From assembly GCA_964596165.1 (NCBI GenBank), contig CAZQTW010000034.1, positions 3,234-67,233 on the forward strand: DNA of 64,000 nucleotides, given 5' to 3'. Below are positions 7,506-17,700 of the stretch, piece by piece. Below the pieces are notes generated by a model. The model saw nothing but the letters and a program-made list of their open reading frames with translations, was not told where the DNA came from and made no database searches. A program made the translations under genes and the position numbers. Each line of letters starts with the position of its first letter. Within the stretch, counting starts at the first letter, position 1. This DNA is from CAYUQT01 sp964596165. GTDB lineage: Bacteria > Planctomycetota > Phycisphaerae > UBA1845 > JAFGLZ01.

Positions 7506-10454
7506 ATGATCAGACGCTTGCTGAGGTTTCTCGTTTTCGGAGTATGCGTTCTGATAAACGGGCAGTCGCTGTTCGCCGCCGAGGCGTCTCAGGCCGCCGG
7601 CGCCCGCCAGACGCTGACGTGGGCCAACGATGCGCTCAAGCTCCAGTGGCGGTTGGGCAGCGATTCCGTACGGTTGACCAATCTGCACGACAACACAGTG
7701 GTGTCGATCCCGATCGGCCTCGATTCACTGGGGTTCGGTGACGCCCGGCTCGATCATTTGTGCGTCAAGCCGGTGCGCGTCACCGTGACGGAGACGGACA
7801 AGGGCTCCGAATGGCGATTCGTCTTGCCGGAGGTCGCGCCCCCCAACGCTCCCTTGGCCGCCCGACAAACCGTCGGCTTTGAACTCAACCGAGCGTCGCC
7901 CTGGGTCCGCAAGCGGGTTACCGTGGAATTGGCCGCCGGCGCCAAGGCGCCTGAGACGAAAACGAGAACCGGGGCGCCCCGTGGGGGCCAAACGTCGTGC
8001 TTGCTCACGGACGTCAACGTCGAGCGCCTGCAACTCACCGGCCGGCAACCCCGCCAGCCGTTCGACGGCTGGCAGAGCTACCCCGTCCTGGCCCAGTCCT
8101 TCTTCTGCGGCGTCGAGTTTCCCGTCGCCAAGGCCGTCGTCAACGGCGAACAGGCACGCCTCTCCTATCAACCCGGCCGCCGGTTGTCGCCGGGCGACCG
8201 CTATGATGTCTGGCCCATCGTCTACGGCGCCTCGGCGCCGGGCAAGAGCCGACAGGCCTTCGAGACGTACATCCGTTCCCTTCGCCCGCCGTCCGGCTTG
8301 ATCCACATCCAATACAATAGTTGGTGGTCGGCGCCGTATCCGTTCACCGAGAAACACATGCTCGACCTGATCGACGTCTTCTACGAAAAGTTCTACAAGG
8401 CCAACGGCGCCCGCCTCGACACGTTCTGCCTCGACATGGGCTGGACGGATCGCCGGACCATCTGGCGAATCGACGAATACAACTTCCCGCTCGGGTTCTC
8501 CAATCTGGCCTGGGCGCTCAAACGGATGGAGTCGCGACTGGGCCTCTGGTGTTCGCCGAGCAGTTGTTACCCCGACGCCCAAGACCTCGACTGGGCCGAG
8601 AAGAACGGCTACGAGACGTTCGCGTATCCCAAGTCGCAGCGGTTCGGCTGCCTGGGCGGCCCGCGCTACCAGGGCGCGTTTCGGGACTCGCTCGTCGATT
8701 TGACGCGTCGGTACGGCATCTCGCACATCAAGTACGACGGCTACCGCCCGGAGTGCCCGGAGAAGGGGCATGGCCACGAACCCGGCGACCTGTCGCGGGA
8801 AAAAGTCGCCCTCGGTCTGATCGATATCTTCAAGGCAGTGCATGCGGCCAACCCCGACTCGTGGTTCGAGCCGACGTGTTTCGGCTTCCGGCCCAGTCCG
8901 TGGTGGCTGCCCTACGTGAACACGGTGATCGGGACGTTCGGCGACGACGCCCCGCTGGGACGCGTGCCGTGCCCGCTCTACCGCGAGAGCTACACGACGG
9001 CCCGCGACTTCTTCAATTTGCAGGGGACCAAGGACATCCTCTTTCCCGTCTGTGCGCAGGAGGTGCTCGGCATCATCCATCAGACCGCCGAGCCGCTTCA
9101 AAACGACGCGGTCGTCACCGTCTTGCGCGGACACAGCTTCTTGCCCCTCTACGTCAACCCGAAGTTCATGGACGACCGCCGGTGGCGATTCCTCGCGAGG
9201 CTGTGTAACTGGGCGAGATCGAACGCGGAGCTGCTGACCTACACGAACGCCTTGTGCTTCGGCGGCTGGGCCGACGATCAAAAATCACGCTCGTGGGAAC
9301 GCGAGCTACCGCGAGATCCTTACGGCTACGCGCACTTCATGCCGGACCGGGGGCTCCTGATGCTACGAAATCCGTGGATCAAGCCGACGCAGGTGCAGCT
9401 TGCCCTGGACGAGTCCATCGGCTTTCCGAAGACGCTGAAGGACGTCGCGCCGATCTGCATCTATCCCGATTACAACCGGGCCGGCGCTCCGGTGGGTTAT
9501 GGCTCGAGACTGGACGTCCAGTTAAGGCCCTACGAGACGCGATTGCTCGCATTCGGCGGCTATCCCAATGCCCCGACCGAGGTGAAGCGTCCTTCACCCA
9601 CGGCGCCGACTACGGTTCAGACGCAGGTCGAGAAGGGGCGGGGGAGCCTGCGACTCGCATTCGAGACGGCGGGCGGAAAGCAAACCCGGCAACTCTGGGT
9701 GCTTTACGAGTCGCCGACGCCGCTACTGACGCCGGACTGCCGCGTTCAGATCAACGGAAACGACGTGAAGCCCCGCGTTCATGATTCGCAAACCGGCTGG
9801 CGGGCCACGGGCCACAAAGAGCCGGAGTTCTGGAACTGGTTGCTGGCCGACCTGCCGGCGGGCGATTGCACGGTGACGGCCGACCTCGAACTCATGGACG
9901 GGGCGAAGGTCTCCGCCTGGCTGGTCACATCCGAGCCGGTCGCCGACGATCCTCGCCCCGCGCGGCCTATCCCGCCGCCTGAGACCCTGCTGACCGATGC
10001 CGTCGAGCTGCTGGCGCCGACCTCACCCGAATCGGCGGGCATGCCGAGCCTGGTCAACCTGGCGTTGGCCAAGAAGGGGGCCAAGGCAACGGCCTCGTCC
10101 AACTGGGCCGACGAACACAACGCGAGCAAGGCCATCGACGGGGACCTGACCACACGCTGGAACAGCAAGGGCGATGACAGGGTCGGCGCCTGGCTCGAGG
10201 TGGAACTGCCCGCGCCCAAGAGAATCAGTCAGGTGCTCGTCCGCGAGGCCTGCGGCGGCCGGATCACCCAATACAAGATCCAGGTCTGGACGGGCTCGGA
10301 GTGGCGCGACGTCGCAACGGCGTCAAAGGAGGCCGCCAGGGTAAACATCCGCCATCGGTTCGAGCCCGTCGAAACGGCCAAGGTCAGGTTGGTCACACTG
10401 GCCGCCACCGAGGTGCCGTCCGTCTTTGAGTTCGAGGTGCACGGGCAGCCGTAG
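7506..10454 (+). CDS. Secreted alpha-galactosidase-like (clan GH-D) glycoside hydrolase with C-terminal F5/8C domain
   Basis: A 982-residue exported protein. The signal peptide (MIRRLLRFLVFGVCVLI..., ending LFAAEA) begins at an ATG with GGGAGG six bases upstream. A beta-sandwich N-domain (about 35-260) precedes a TIM-barrel (about 265-600) with QYNSWWS, DTFCLDMGW, LWCSPSSCYPD and SHIKYDGY. Asp411 in KYDGY occupies the position of the GH27/GH36 nucleophile. An all-beta C-domain follows, and residues about 850-982 form a discoidin/CBM32 module (ATASSNWADEHNASKAIDGD, RWNSKGDD, FEFEVHG). Such enzymes release alpha-linked sugars from polysaccharides and the lectin domain keeps them on substrate. 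The acid/base residue is not obvious, so the exact family (GH27/36-like or an unnumbered relative) is unsettled. Confidence 0.75.
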   Translation: MIRRLLRFLVFGVCVLINGQSLFAAEASQAAGARQTLTWANDALKLQWRLGSDSVRLTNLHDNTVVSIPIGLDSLGFGDARLDHLCVKPVRVTVTETDKGSEWRFVLPEVAPPNAPLAARQTVGFELNRASPWVRKRVTVELAAGAKAPETKTRTGAPRGGQTSCLLTDVNVERLQLTGRQPRQPFDGWQSYPVLAQSFFCGVEFPVAKAVVNGEQARLSYQPGRRLSPGDRYDVWPIVYGASAPGKSRQAFETYIRSLRPPSGLIHIQYNSWWSAPYPFTEKHMLDLIDVFYEKFYKANGARLDTFCLDMGWTDRRTIWRIDEYNFPLGFSNLAWALKRMESRLGLWCSPSSCYPDAQDLDWAEKNGYETFAYPKSQRFGCLGGPRYQGAFRDSLVDLTRRYGISHIKYDGYRPECPEKGHGHEPGDLSREKVALGLIDIFKAVHAANPDSWFEPTCFGFRPSPWWLPYVNTVIGTFGDDAPLGRVPCPLYRESYTTARDFFNLQGTKDILFPVCAQEVLGIIHQTAEPLQNDAVVTVLRGHSFLPLYVNPKFMDDRRWRFLARLCNWARSNAELLTYTNALCFGGWADDQKSRSWERELPRDPYGYAHFMPDRGLLMLRNPWIKPTQVQLALDESIGFPKTLKDVAPICIYPDYNRAGAPVGYGSRLDVQLRPYETRLLAFGGYPNAPTEVKRPSPTAPTTVQTQVEKGRGSLRLAFETAGGKQTRQLWVLYESPTPLLTPDCRVQINGNDVKPRVHDSQTGWRATGHKEPEFWNWLLADLPAGDCTVTADLELMDGAKVSAWLVTSEPVADDPRPARPIPPPETLLTDAVELLAPTSPESAGMPSLVNLALAKKGAKATASSNWADEHNASKAIDGDLTTRWNSKGDDRVGAWLEVELPAPKRISQVLVREACGGRITQYKIQVWTGSEWRDVATASKEAARVNIRHRFEPVETAKVRLVTLAATEVPSVFEFEVHGQP

Positions 10455-10512
10455 CGGTCGATGCCCCCTGGGTTGGTTGGGGGGGGGTGAGCCTTCTGGA
10501 GTGCCGCTGCGG

Positions 10513-10752
10513 TCACCGCCGTGGGCGCGTCATGACAGGAATTCGAGAGACTCTGTCTTCTGTCAGCCCTGCCCGACGGATTTGGCTGCGGAGGAGGAAG
10601 GGCGCAAGTGATCGGTGACAGGGGATGACCGGGTTCGGAGTGCCCGGTTTCGCCAATATGACGTGACTGCCTTTCTGGCGGATCTCGCGATAACCGACCC
10701 TGCAGAACGCGGCAATGGCCCGTCGTCCGGAGATCCCCGCGAGCCTACCCAT
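10513..10752 (-). CDS. hicA: HicA-like mRNA interferase toxin
   Basis: A 79-residue protein with the double-stranded-RNA-binding-like HicA pattern: GRLAGISGRRAIAAFCRVGY, then the signature RQKGSHVIL with the catalytic His in GSH, then PVIPCHRSLAPFLLRSQIRRAGL. The first codon follows the HicB stop by one base, so the two are co-translated. HicA toxins cleave mRNA and tmRNA without needing the ribosome. The C-terminal tail (about 15 residues after AGLTEDRV) is slightly longer and more basic than usual. The order is antitoxin first, toxin second, which is the less common hicBA arrangement. Confidence 0.8.
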   Translation of the reverse strand: MGRLAGISGRRAIAAFCRVGYREIRQKGSHVILAKPGTPNPVIPCHRSLAPFLLRSQIRRAGLTEDRVSRIPVMTRPRR

Positions 10753-10753
10753 G

Positions 10754-10963
10754 CTAGACCTCTACGGTGGTGACCAGTGCTGGCTTCAGGCGGCGGACTC
10801 TCTTGCGAGGGGTTGCCTGTAAGTAGAGCGAAATGGCCTCCTTGACATTCTTCAGCGCCGACTCAACGGATTTTCCCTGACTCATGCAGCCGGGCAGTGC
10901 GGGCACATCAGCGACATACCCTCTATACTCCGGATCATAGACAAGATTCACCATGACCTGCAT
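10754..10963 (-). CDS. hicB: HicB-like antitoxin
   Basis: A 69-residue protein with the HicB partial RNase-H-like fold: VNLVYDPEYRGYVADVPALP, GCMSQGKSVESALKNVKEAI and SLYLQA. It binds and inhibits HicA and in many species represses its own operon. Start 10963 is backed by GGGAG about nine bases upstream; a second ATG at 10954 also fits, and the longer frame to 11077 has no family similarity. The usual C-terminal DNA-binding helix-turn-helix or RHH part is missing (the protein ends VTTVEV shortly after the fold), so autoregulation may need another factor. Confidence 0.8.
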   Translation of the reverse strand: MQVMVNLVYDPEYRGYVADVPALPGCMSQGKSVESALKNVKEAISLYLQATPRKRVRRLKPALVTTVEV

Positions 10964-11489
10964 GACAAGTTCTCCCGAAGCGATTCCTTCGCGGCAATGG
11001 TTGACATGGTCAAGACAGCCGACCGGCGGCCTGTGCTGCTCTGCCTGTGCGCGTCCGTGGTATGACCAATGGGCCATGCCAGCTTCGGCGTATCACTCGA
11101 AGTAGACGGGGGTAACGCCGACGCAGGTCCTCATAGATTGCTCTTGGCGCGGAGCACAATGTCCTGGACCGTTGGTGTGGTTGGTCATGGTTGAGGCATC
11201 TCCCCGAGACGGCGTTTGGCTGGGCCGCGTGCAGCCTCCTTCCGGTGTCAGGCGGCGGTGCTGAACGACATCCTGGTAGGGCCGGGCGGGGCCCCATTTG
11301 TTCCGAGTTGAAACATCGCCGGGTGTCTGTGATACTAATACTATCCACATAATCGTGTTTTCTGATGCCAGGACTGTCAGGCGAGGGCAGTTTGTCCCCA
11401 CACAAGGCACTGCGTAGCCAGGCGCCATTCCTTTGCATGGACTTAGATGTAAGCTCATTTTTTACAGAGTTTTAGGTGAATATCGGGAC

Positions 11490-11524
11490 CAGGATTCTAG
11501 AGGGTTAAACCTCTTTGGATCCTG
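11490..11524. promoter_or_regulatory. Two-part inverted repeat upstream of the LEPR-XLL gene
   Basis: Outer arms CAGGAT/ATCCTG and inner arms AGAGG/CCTCT are arranged symmetrically around a GTTAAA centre, giving a 35-base interrupted palindrome. It lies 52 bases before the -35 of the candidate promoter. It could be an operator, a terminator for HicBA-opposed transcription, or an RNA hairpin. No T-run follows it on either strand. Confidence 0.35.
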
Positions 11525-11575
11525 TGAGTATGCCCCTCTCGTCAGTAGGTTCCACTAAAATCCACCCTGCCGTGG

Positions 11576-11604
11576 TTTACTTTGTGCACTGGGATGAATA
11601 TAGT
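11576..11604 (+). promoter_or_regulatory. Candidate sigma-70-type promoter
   Basis: TTTACT (11576-11581) and TATAGT (11599-11604) are separated by 17 bases and match the housekeeping consensus at 4 of 6 and 5 of 6 positions. Transcription would start near 11611 and give a leader of about 170 bases before the LEPR-XLL start codon at 11783. Prediction from sequence only. Confidence 0.35.
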
Positions 11605-11782
11605 CGATGTAGATGGCGCGAGGTTCTTGAGCGAGGGCCTCGTGCCATAGACTATTCTGTCATGAGAGTTTAGGCCTGCCTGAAGGCCCCTGGGCGAGGG
11701 CAGATGCACCCAAGGATGGCGTCAGTCCAGACTGGATAGATTGCGCATGAGCTGCCGGGCGCATCGCGGGGAGGGACGTTTC

Positions 11783-14700
11783 ATGTCCAAGCGGAACGTT
11801 GTGGCCAAACGCAAAAACCGCCTTTCCATCGAGCCCCTGGAACCAAGACGGTTGCTCGACGTCTCCGGCGTCTGGCAGGAAATGGGGTTCCGATCCGCCA
11901 GCGGCGGCGGCATGACCTATCACCCCTACTTCTTCGATGACGACTACTTCAAGTCGGAAACCGACGGCCGCGGCAACCGCGCAATGGCGATTGACCAGCA
12001 GGGCTATCCGGTTGTCGCTCACGAGAGAGTCCAATGGATTGCCCCATCGACGGTCTACGCACCGCCGGCGATCATCGTCCAGCGATACAACGGTTTCGAA
12101 TGGATCACGTTGGGTGGAGAAGCGGGAGTCTACGGGCCTGTGGGCGGGGGCGTCGATCCGGCAGTCGCCATTGACTTCAAAGGCCAGCCCTACGTGGCCT
12201 TCCTCAGCGGCAGCGAGATCTATCTGAAATACTTCGACGGTGCCGCTTGGCAGACCATGGACGGGGGATCCGGTAACGTCAGCAATGACTCCGTCAAGAA
12301 CGCCGAACCCGATGTGGTCATTGGGACAGACGGTCTGCCGATCGTGGCCTATACGGCCTACGACGCCACCGGCAACGATATGGACATTGTTGTCAAGAAG
12401 TGGAACGGCAACCGATGGGTCGAACTCACCAATGGGCTGGAATTCGGCGAAGCCCAGGGCGTCTCGGCGAGCCTGTATGGAGACGGTGTCAGCAACGACA
12501 TCTACGATTCGAAGAACCCCAGCATCACGATTGACAAGAGCGGTTATCCTATTCTGGCCTGGTCGTCCGAAACCTACGCGAACAACAACGAAATCTACAT
12601 CCGGCGTTGGACGGGTGGAGAGTGGGTCGAGATAGGCACCGACTCGGCCAGCGGTCCGCCCGGCAAATTCGGTCCGGAGGACACCGTTCCGAGCCGCGGC
12701 ATCAGCAATGACGACACGATGTCTCTCGAGCCTGTGGTCAGGGTAACGGATGACAATACGATCATCGTTGCCTGGATCGACTATCAAGACTACTCCAACA
12801 GGACCAACGCCGGCATCTACCTCAAGAAGTACGAACAGGGGGCCGCGAGTCCGGTCTGGGAGGAATACAGTCTGGGCTCCGCGACCGGTCACGGTATAAC
12901 GCCGGTCCCCGGCATGACGTTCCAGAATCTTTCCATGGACGTCGGGCCGCACGCCACCGACCCGAGCGGCGAATGGACACCGGTGTTGGCATGGTCAAGC
13001 TTGGCCACGGGAGCTGAACCTTGGGTTGCCCGGTTCAACCCGGGGACCTCCACGTGGGAGTTCCTCGTCGGCGACGGCGCGGATCCCCTGATAACCGAGC
13101 CGCTGGACGGCCCGCATCCGTGGGCAGACTTCGTCATTGCCGGCGTCACGCCCGATGCCACGGGCTGGATGAACATCTATGCGAATCTGCCGGTCGTCGG
13201 TATAGACCCAACAACCGGCCACGAGATCCTCGTCTACTCCAATCGCGAGATCTACTTCCCCGACTGGGAGGTGTATGCCCAGCAGTACCGGGCCAACTCG
13301 GATTACTTCGAGATCCGTGATCTCGACGAGACCCGTACGGTCAACATTTCAGTTGCTTGGGCCTCCAATCCCGGTACGCCGACCGGCGACTTGATCGTGT
13401 CCCTGTTGGACGGCGACGGCGCGGCGGTCAGGACGTCACTCGGCGGGCAGATGCTGAGCGTCACACCGACGGCGTATGTCGATCCCGTTGGCGGCGATAC
13501 GCGCGGGTTGGTTCGCCTGAAGCTGGAAGGACAGACCTGGGGCGAGCAGAATTACATACTGACCGTGGATCAGGGAGGGGCGGATCAAGTTGTCGACGAG
13601 ATCGAGCCGAACGAGGTCTACCTGGATCGGCAGATCATACGCAGCACCAGTGGAAATCAGGAGGCCCGTACGGTCAAGATCGGTTCGCCCGCCGGACCTG
13701 AGAAGGCCGGCATCAACAACCAGTGGATCGAAATGGGGCGCGGCTCGCTGACCCGCGGCGGCTTGGACAACTCGCCACTGCCTAGCATCGGACCGATTAT
13801 GGCGACGTCATACGACGGCAGTCCGATCATGGCCTACATCGACAGCAATCGGAGGGGCGATGCCTGGCTGGAGGTCAAGATCTTCGATCAGCAGGCGCGC
13901 GATGAGTACGGGCAGCCGGGCACATGGATCAACCTGACCGAGAACGTCCCGCTGACGTCCAGCGTCATCGATGGGGCTCTGACGTGGGGGGCGCAGGGGT
14001 TCGGGTTGACGGGAATCGGTGACCCCGTCACGAAGGTGATCGATGTCTCGTGCGATCCGACGTTTCTCAACAGCCTGAACGGCAAGGTCTTTGTTGCCGT
14101 GACCGACGGGACGTGCATCGACGTATACGAAGCCAAGTACGGCGCCGATCCCACGCGACCCAACGGATATAGCCAGTTGACATTGATCGGCGGAGACCAC
14201 GCCGTTACGGCCCCGGCGGGCGGAAAGATCGTCTGGGTCAGCGTCCAAGCCGGACCCGACGGCGAAGTGGCGCTCGCCTGGGAGTGGTTCAACCCCAACG
14301 GATATCCGGCGGCCGTCGGCAGCAGTGGAACGAGGCCGAGGCTGGGCGCGGGCGATGTCTACCTGCGCCTGTGGGATCCGACGGCAAACGGGGGTTCGGG
14401 CGATTGGATCGAGATGGGCGCCGGATCGTCCGCCAATCCCAATGCCAACGGCGTCGGCGGCATGACCAATGACGGTTTCTCTCGTTATCCCGATTTGGCC
14501 TTTATCCCGACGCCTGCGGACCCGCCTGGAACCGGCGCCAACAAGAAGGGTTCGTACGTACTGGCTTGGTCCTATGGGAGTTGGGATTCCACAGCGGGAG
14601 AGCCGTCTCCTGCACAAGAGCCTGAACCGCGATTTACGTCCGGCTTTGAGTCGTACGGCATCAAGGTGGCCTGGTTTGACAAGAACACGCAGACCTGGAG

Positions 14701-17700
14701 TACAAACATCGTCGATAGTGCGGGACCCTATACGCTGTATACCTGGAACAAGACCGACGTGATTGGAGCGTACCAGGCAAGGCGCAAGTGGCCCAGCATT
14801 ACCATCGGAGACACCGGCCTGCCCTTCGTGAGCTGGACACTGGAACTCTATACCTATAGTGTCCAAGACCTCTCCAAGGACAATCCGGATGCCGGCAGTT
14901 ACTACTACTTGTGCTCGTGGATTGAAGGCTGGCAATGCTACTATCAGGGCTACTGGTCGCCTCGGGTAGCACCGGGACACAAGTGGGAGGTCGGGACATC
15001 CGTCAGCCACCAGGGACAAGAACAAAGCCGCGTCAGTGGGGGGGAGATCACCGAAGATCCGTTGATGTCCATGGCCGTCGGCAACGCCGGCCAAATGCCG
15101 ATCGTTACGTGGCAGGTCCTCGACATCGATGCCAGTAACACCCAGGACGATCCGAGCCGAACGAAGATCCCCCATAACCGGGGCAGCGTGACGCTCATCG
15201 ACGAGGTGGGCGAGGCCACGTACTACGACATCTGGCGGCCTAACGGAGAGGCAGGGTGGTTCTATTCGGCCAGTGAGCAGAGGCAGATCTTCGTTCGACG
15301 GTACAACGAAAGTGCGAGTACCTGGGAGCAGTTGAACTCGATTACCGGGATCGCCGAGCTTGGAGAGTTCACCTCCGCCACCGGGAATCCGTACCATGGC
15401 GTTGACCAGTGGTGGTCTTCGGGGTTCTGGCCTTCGATTGCCTTGATGACGAATCCCACCGCCCAATATGCGGATCCCGTGATCGGCTGGCTAAACGACA
15501 GTGAGAGCACCGTTTACGTCCGAGGTTACACTCCCAACTCAAGGCTGCCGATCTTGGAGGTTCACGAAACGCTCGGTGCGGACGACGCCGTGCTGAATTT
15601 CGGCCTTTCTCATATCGGTGTTCCAACGTTGTGGACCTATCTCACCATCTCCAACTCGGGTAACGGCGCCCTCACGATCCTCGACTTCAAGGTCCCGTCC
15701 GGGTTCGAGTATACGTTGGTGGACGAGAACGGTTCGACGGCCCTTCTGGACGAATTGAACAGCGGCGGAATCGTCCTTTCCCCGAGTGAATTCTTCACGA
15801 TGCGCGTCCGGTTTACCCCCGACATGGATGATGCGGGGGCGCATTATGAGATGATGGAGATCGTATCGACCGATCCGCTCCATCCGAATTATCCGCTTCT
15901 CTTGATGGGCGTGGGTACGAACGGTGCCGTGATCAAGATCAACGAGACGGCGGGGGTGACCAACGACTTGGTCCTGCCGTTTGGTTTCGTCGAAAAAGGC
16001 GAGGAGCGGCAGATAACCTTTGCGATCCAGAACACGGGGGTCGACCCGTTGAAGCTGGAGAGGATATTTGCCGGTCTGCCCGGCATTTTTAGCGTCGGGG
16101 CGTATCCGTCGGAAATCGCCGCGGGGGCCACGGCCACGATTACCGTCACGTTCAGGCCGCAGACGGAAAAGAAACAACCCGTCTACGACACGCTGGCGAT
16201 CTACTCGAACGACGTGGTTACCCCAAGGGTATTCATCCAACTGATCGGGAATGCGCCGGCGCTGACCGACGTCAGCGGCACACGCTTAACCTCCGGCAGC
16301 GAGGTCTATCCGACGATTAACAATGACTACGTGGCTTACGTGCGGACGAGCACCTACAGCACCGATGCCGAACCGGACGGCAACATCTACCTCTTCAACC
16401 GCGCGACGCAGACCGAACTGGCGACGCCGATCGGCACCGGTCACGACCCCCACATGTGGGATGACTGGGTTGTCTTCTCGGGCGGTCTCTATGACATCAC
16501 GAACACCAAACTCTACACGTTCTCGGGCATTCCCGGGTACACCGTCTCCAACGTGCGCCACTTGGCGGTTGACGGGAACCGTGTGGCCATTTCGGCGACG
16601 GTGAACGGCGTGCAGGGGATTTACGTCTTGCAGATCAACCGCGACCTGCTGCGGACGACGGGGAATTGGGGCACCTCCATTGGGACAGGCAATGTCGTCG
16701 AGCAGGTTTGGCTCGTGCCGAAGTCCACGGCAAGCGCCACGAGCGACTACCCGGCGCTTCGGGGCGACTACGTCGCCTGGCGCGAGGCGCCGACCAGCGG
16801 GACGCGGGAGGCCACGGACAAGAATATCTACCTCTGCAAGTACACGGAGGCGGTTCCGGGCGCGGTGCGGTTGACCGGTACGCAGGGCGCGCCGGGATTC
16901 ATGATCCCGCACTTCGCGGGCAATCGCGTCGTATGGATGGATGATCGATGGGGCGCCGCCAACCCGCAGATCTTCATGTATGACATCGATACCAATTCCG
17001 GCTACCAGTTGACCAACTCGTTCAGCCAGAAGGGCGCCGTCTTCGCATGCAGCGAAGGTCTGATCGTCTGGGCCGACAGACGCTCCGGCAACTGGGATCT
17101 GTACGCCTTTGACCTGAACACGTGGGCCGAAAGCCCGGAGGCGGCTCGCGAAACGCAACTGACGTTCGACTCCTATAACCAATTCAATCCGTCCCTGGGC
17201 GGTGCGTGGGTCGCCTATCAGGACGACCGACCGAATCCGACCAACAATCAGTGGGACGTTTATTACGCCCTGTTCCCCAGCCCGCCGAACATCGGCGTTC
17301 GCGAACTGACGGGCGTCCAGAACGACAGAATCCTCGACTTGGGCAAGGCGAACCTCGGCATGCCCAAGGGAATCGGATTCGAAATTCGAAACACCGGTTA
17401 CGACATCCTGAGTATCACGGGCTACACGCTGAACAATCTGGCCGGCTACGAGAGCGAACTGACGTTCATCCGGTATAACGATGCCAACAAAAACCTCCGG
17501 CTGGACCCCGGTGAGACGATCTATGATGCCAACTGGCAACCGGGCGAGGCCTTGCCGGATCTGGGCGTCGAGGGCTACCACTCGATCTGGATGACCTGGA
17601 CGCCGACCGCCGTGGGTCAGCTTCCCACGAACGCCGGCATGACCATCTTCAGCAATGCCGACCGCGAACCGGAATACGCGGTCGCGATCGTGGGCACCGC

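Larger units (their letters stand above)
10964..11782. other. 819-bp gene-free region upstream of the LEPR-XLL gene
   Basis: The open frames here (for example on the minus strand at 11010-11438 and 11093-11458) have no recognisable family, signal peptide or convincing ribosome site and look like chance frames. The stretch from about 11440 to 11660 is visibly poorer in GC than the coding DNA. It holds a long interrupted palindrome (11490-11524) and a plausible promoter (11576-11604), so it is probably the control region and 5' leader of the giant gene. Confidence 0.55.

Noticed and set aside
7725..9281. 518-codon minus-strand frame opposite the GH-D-like gene
   Set aside because: No motif, no start context, fully contained in a gene with signal peptide, catalytic barrel and lectin domain.
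11093..11458. 121-codon minus-strand frame upstream of the LEPR-XLL gene
   Set aside because: No family similarity, poor start context and AT-shifted composition unlike the genes here.
13808..15466. 552-codon open frame on the minus strand inside the LEPR-XLL gene
   Set aside because: Arg/Asp/Val-heavy translation with no domain, signal or ribosome site; it is the antisense shadow of a well-supported gene in GC-rich DNA.
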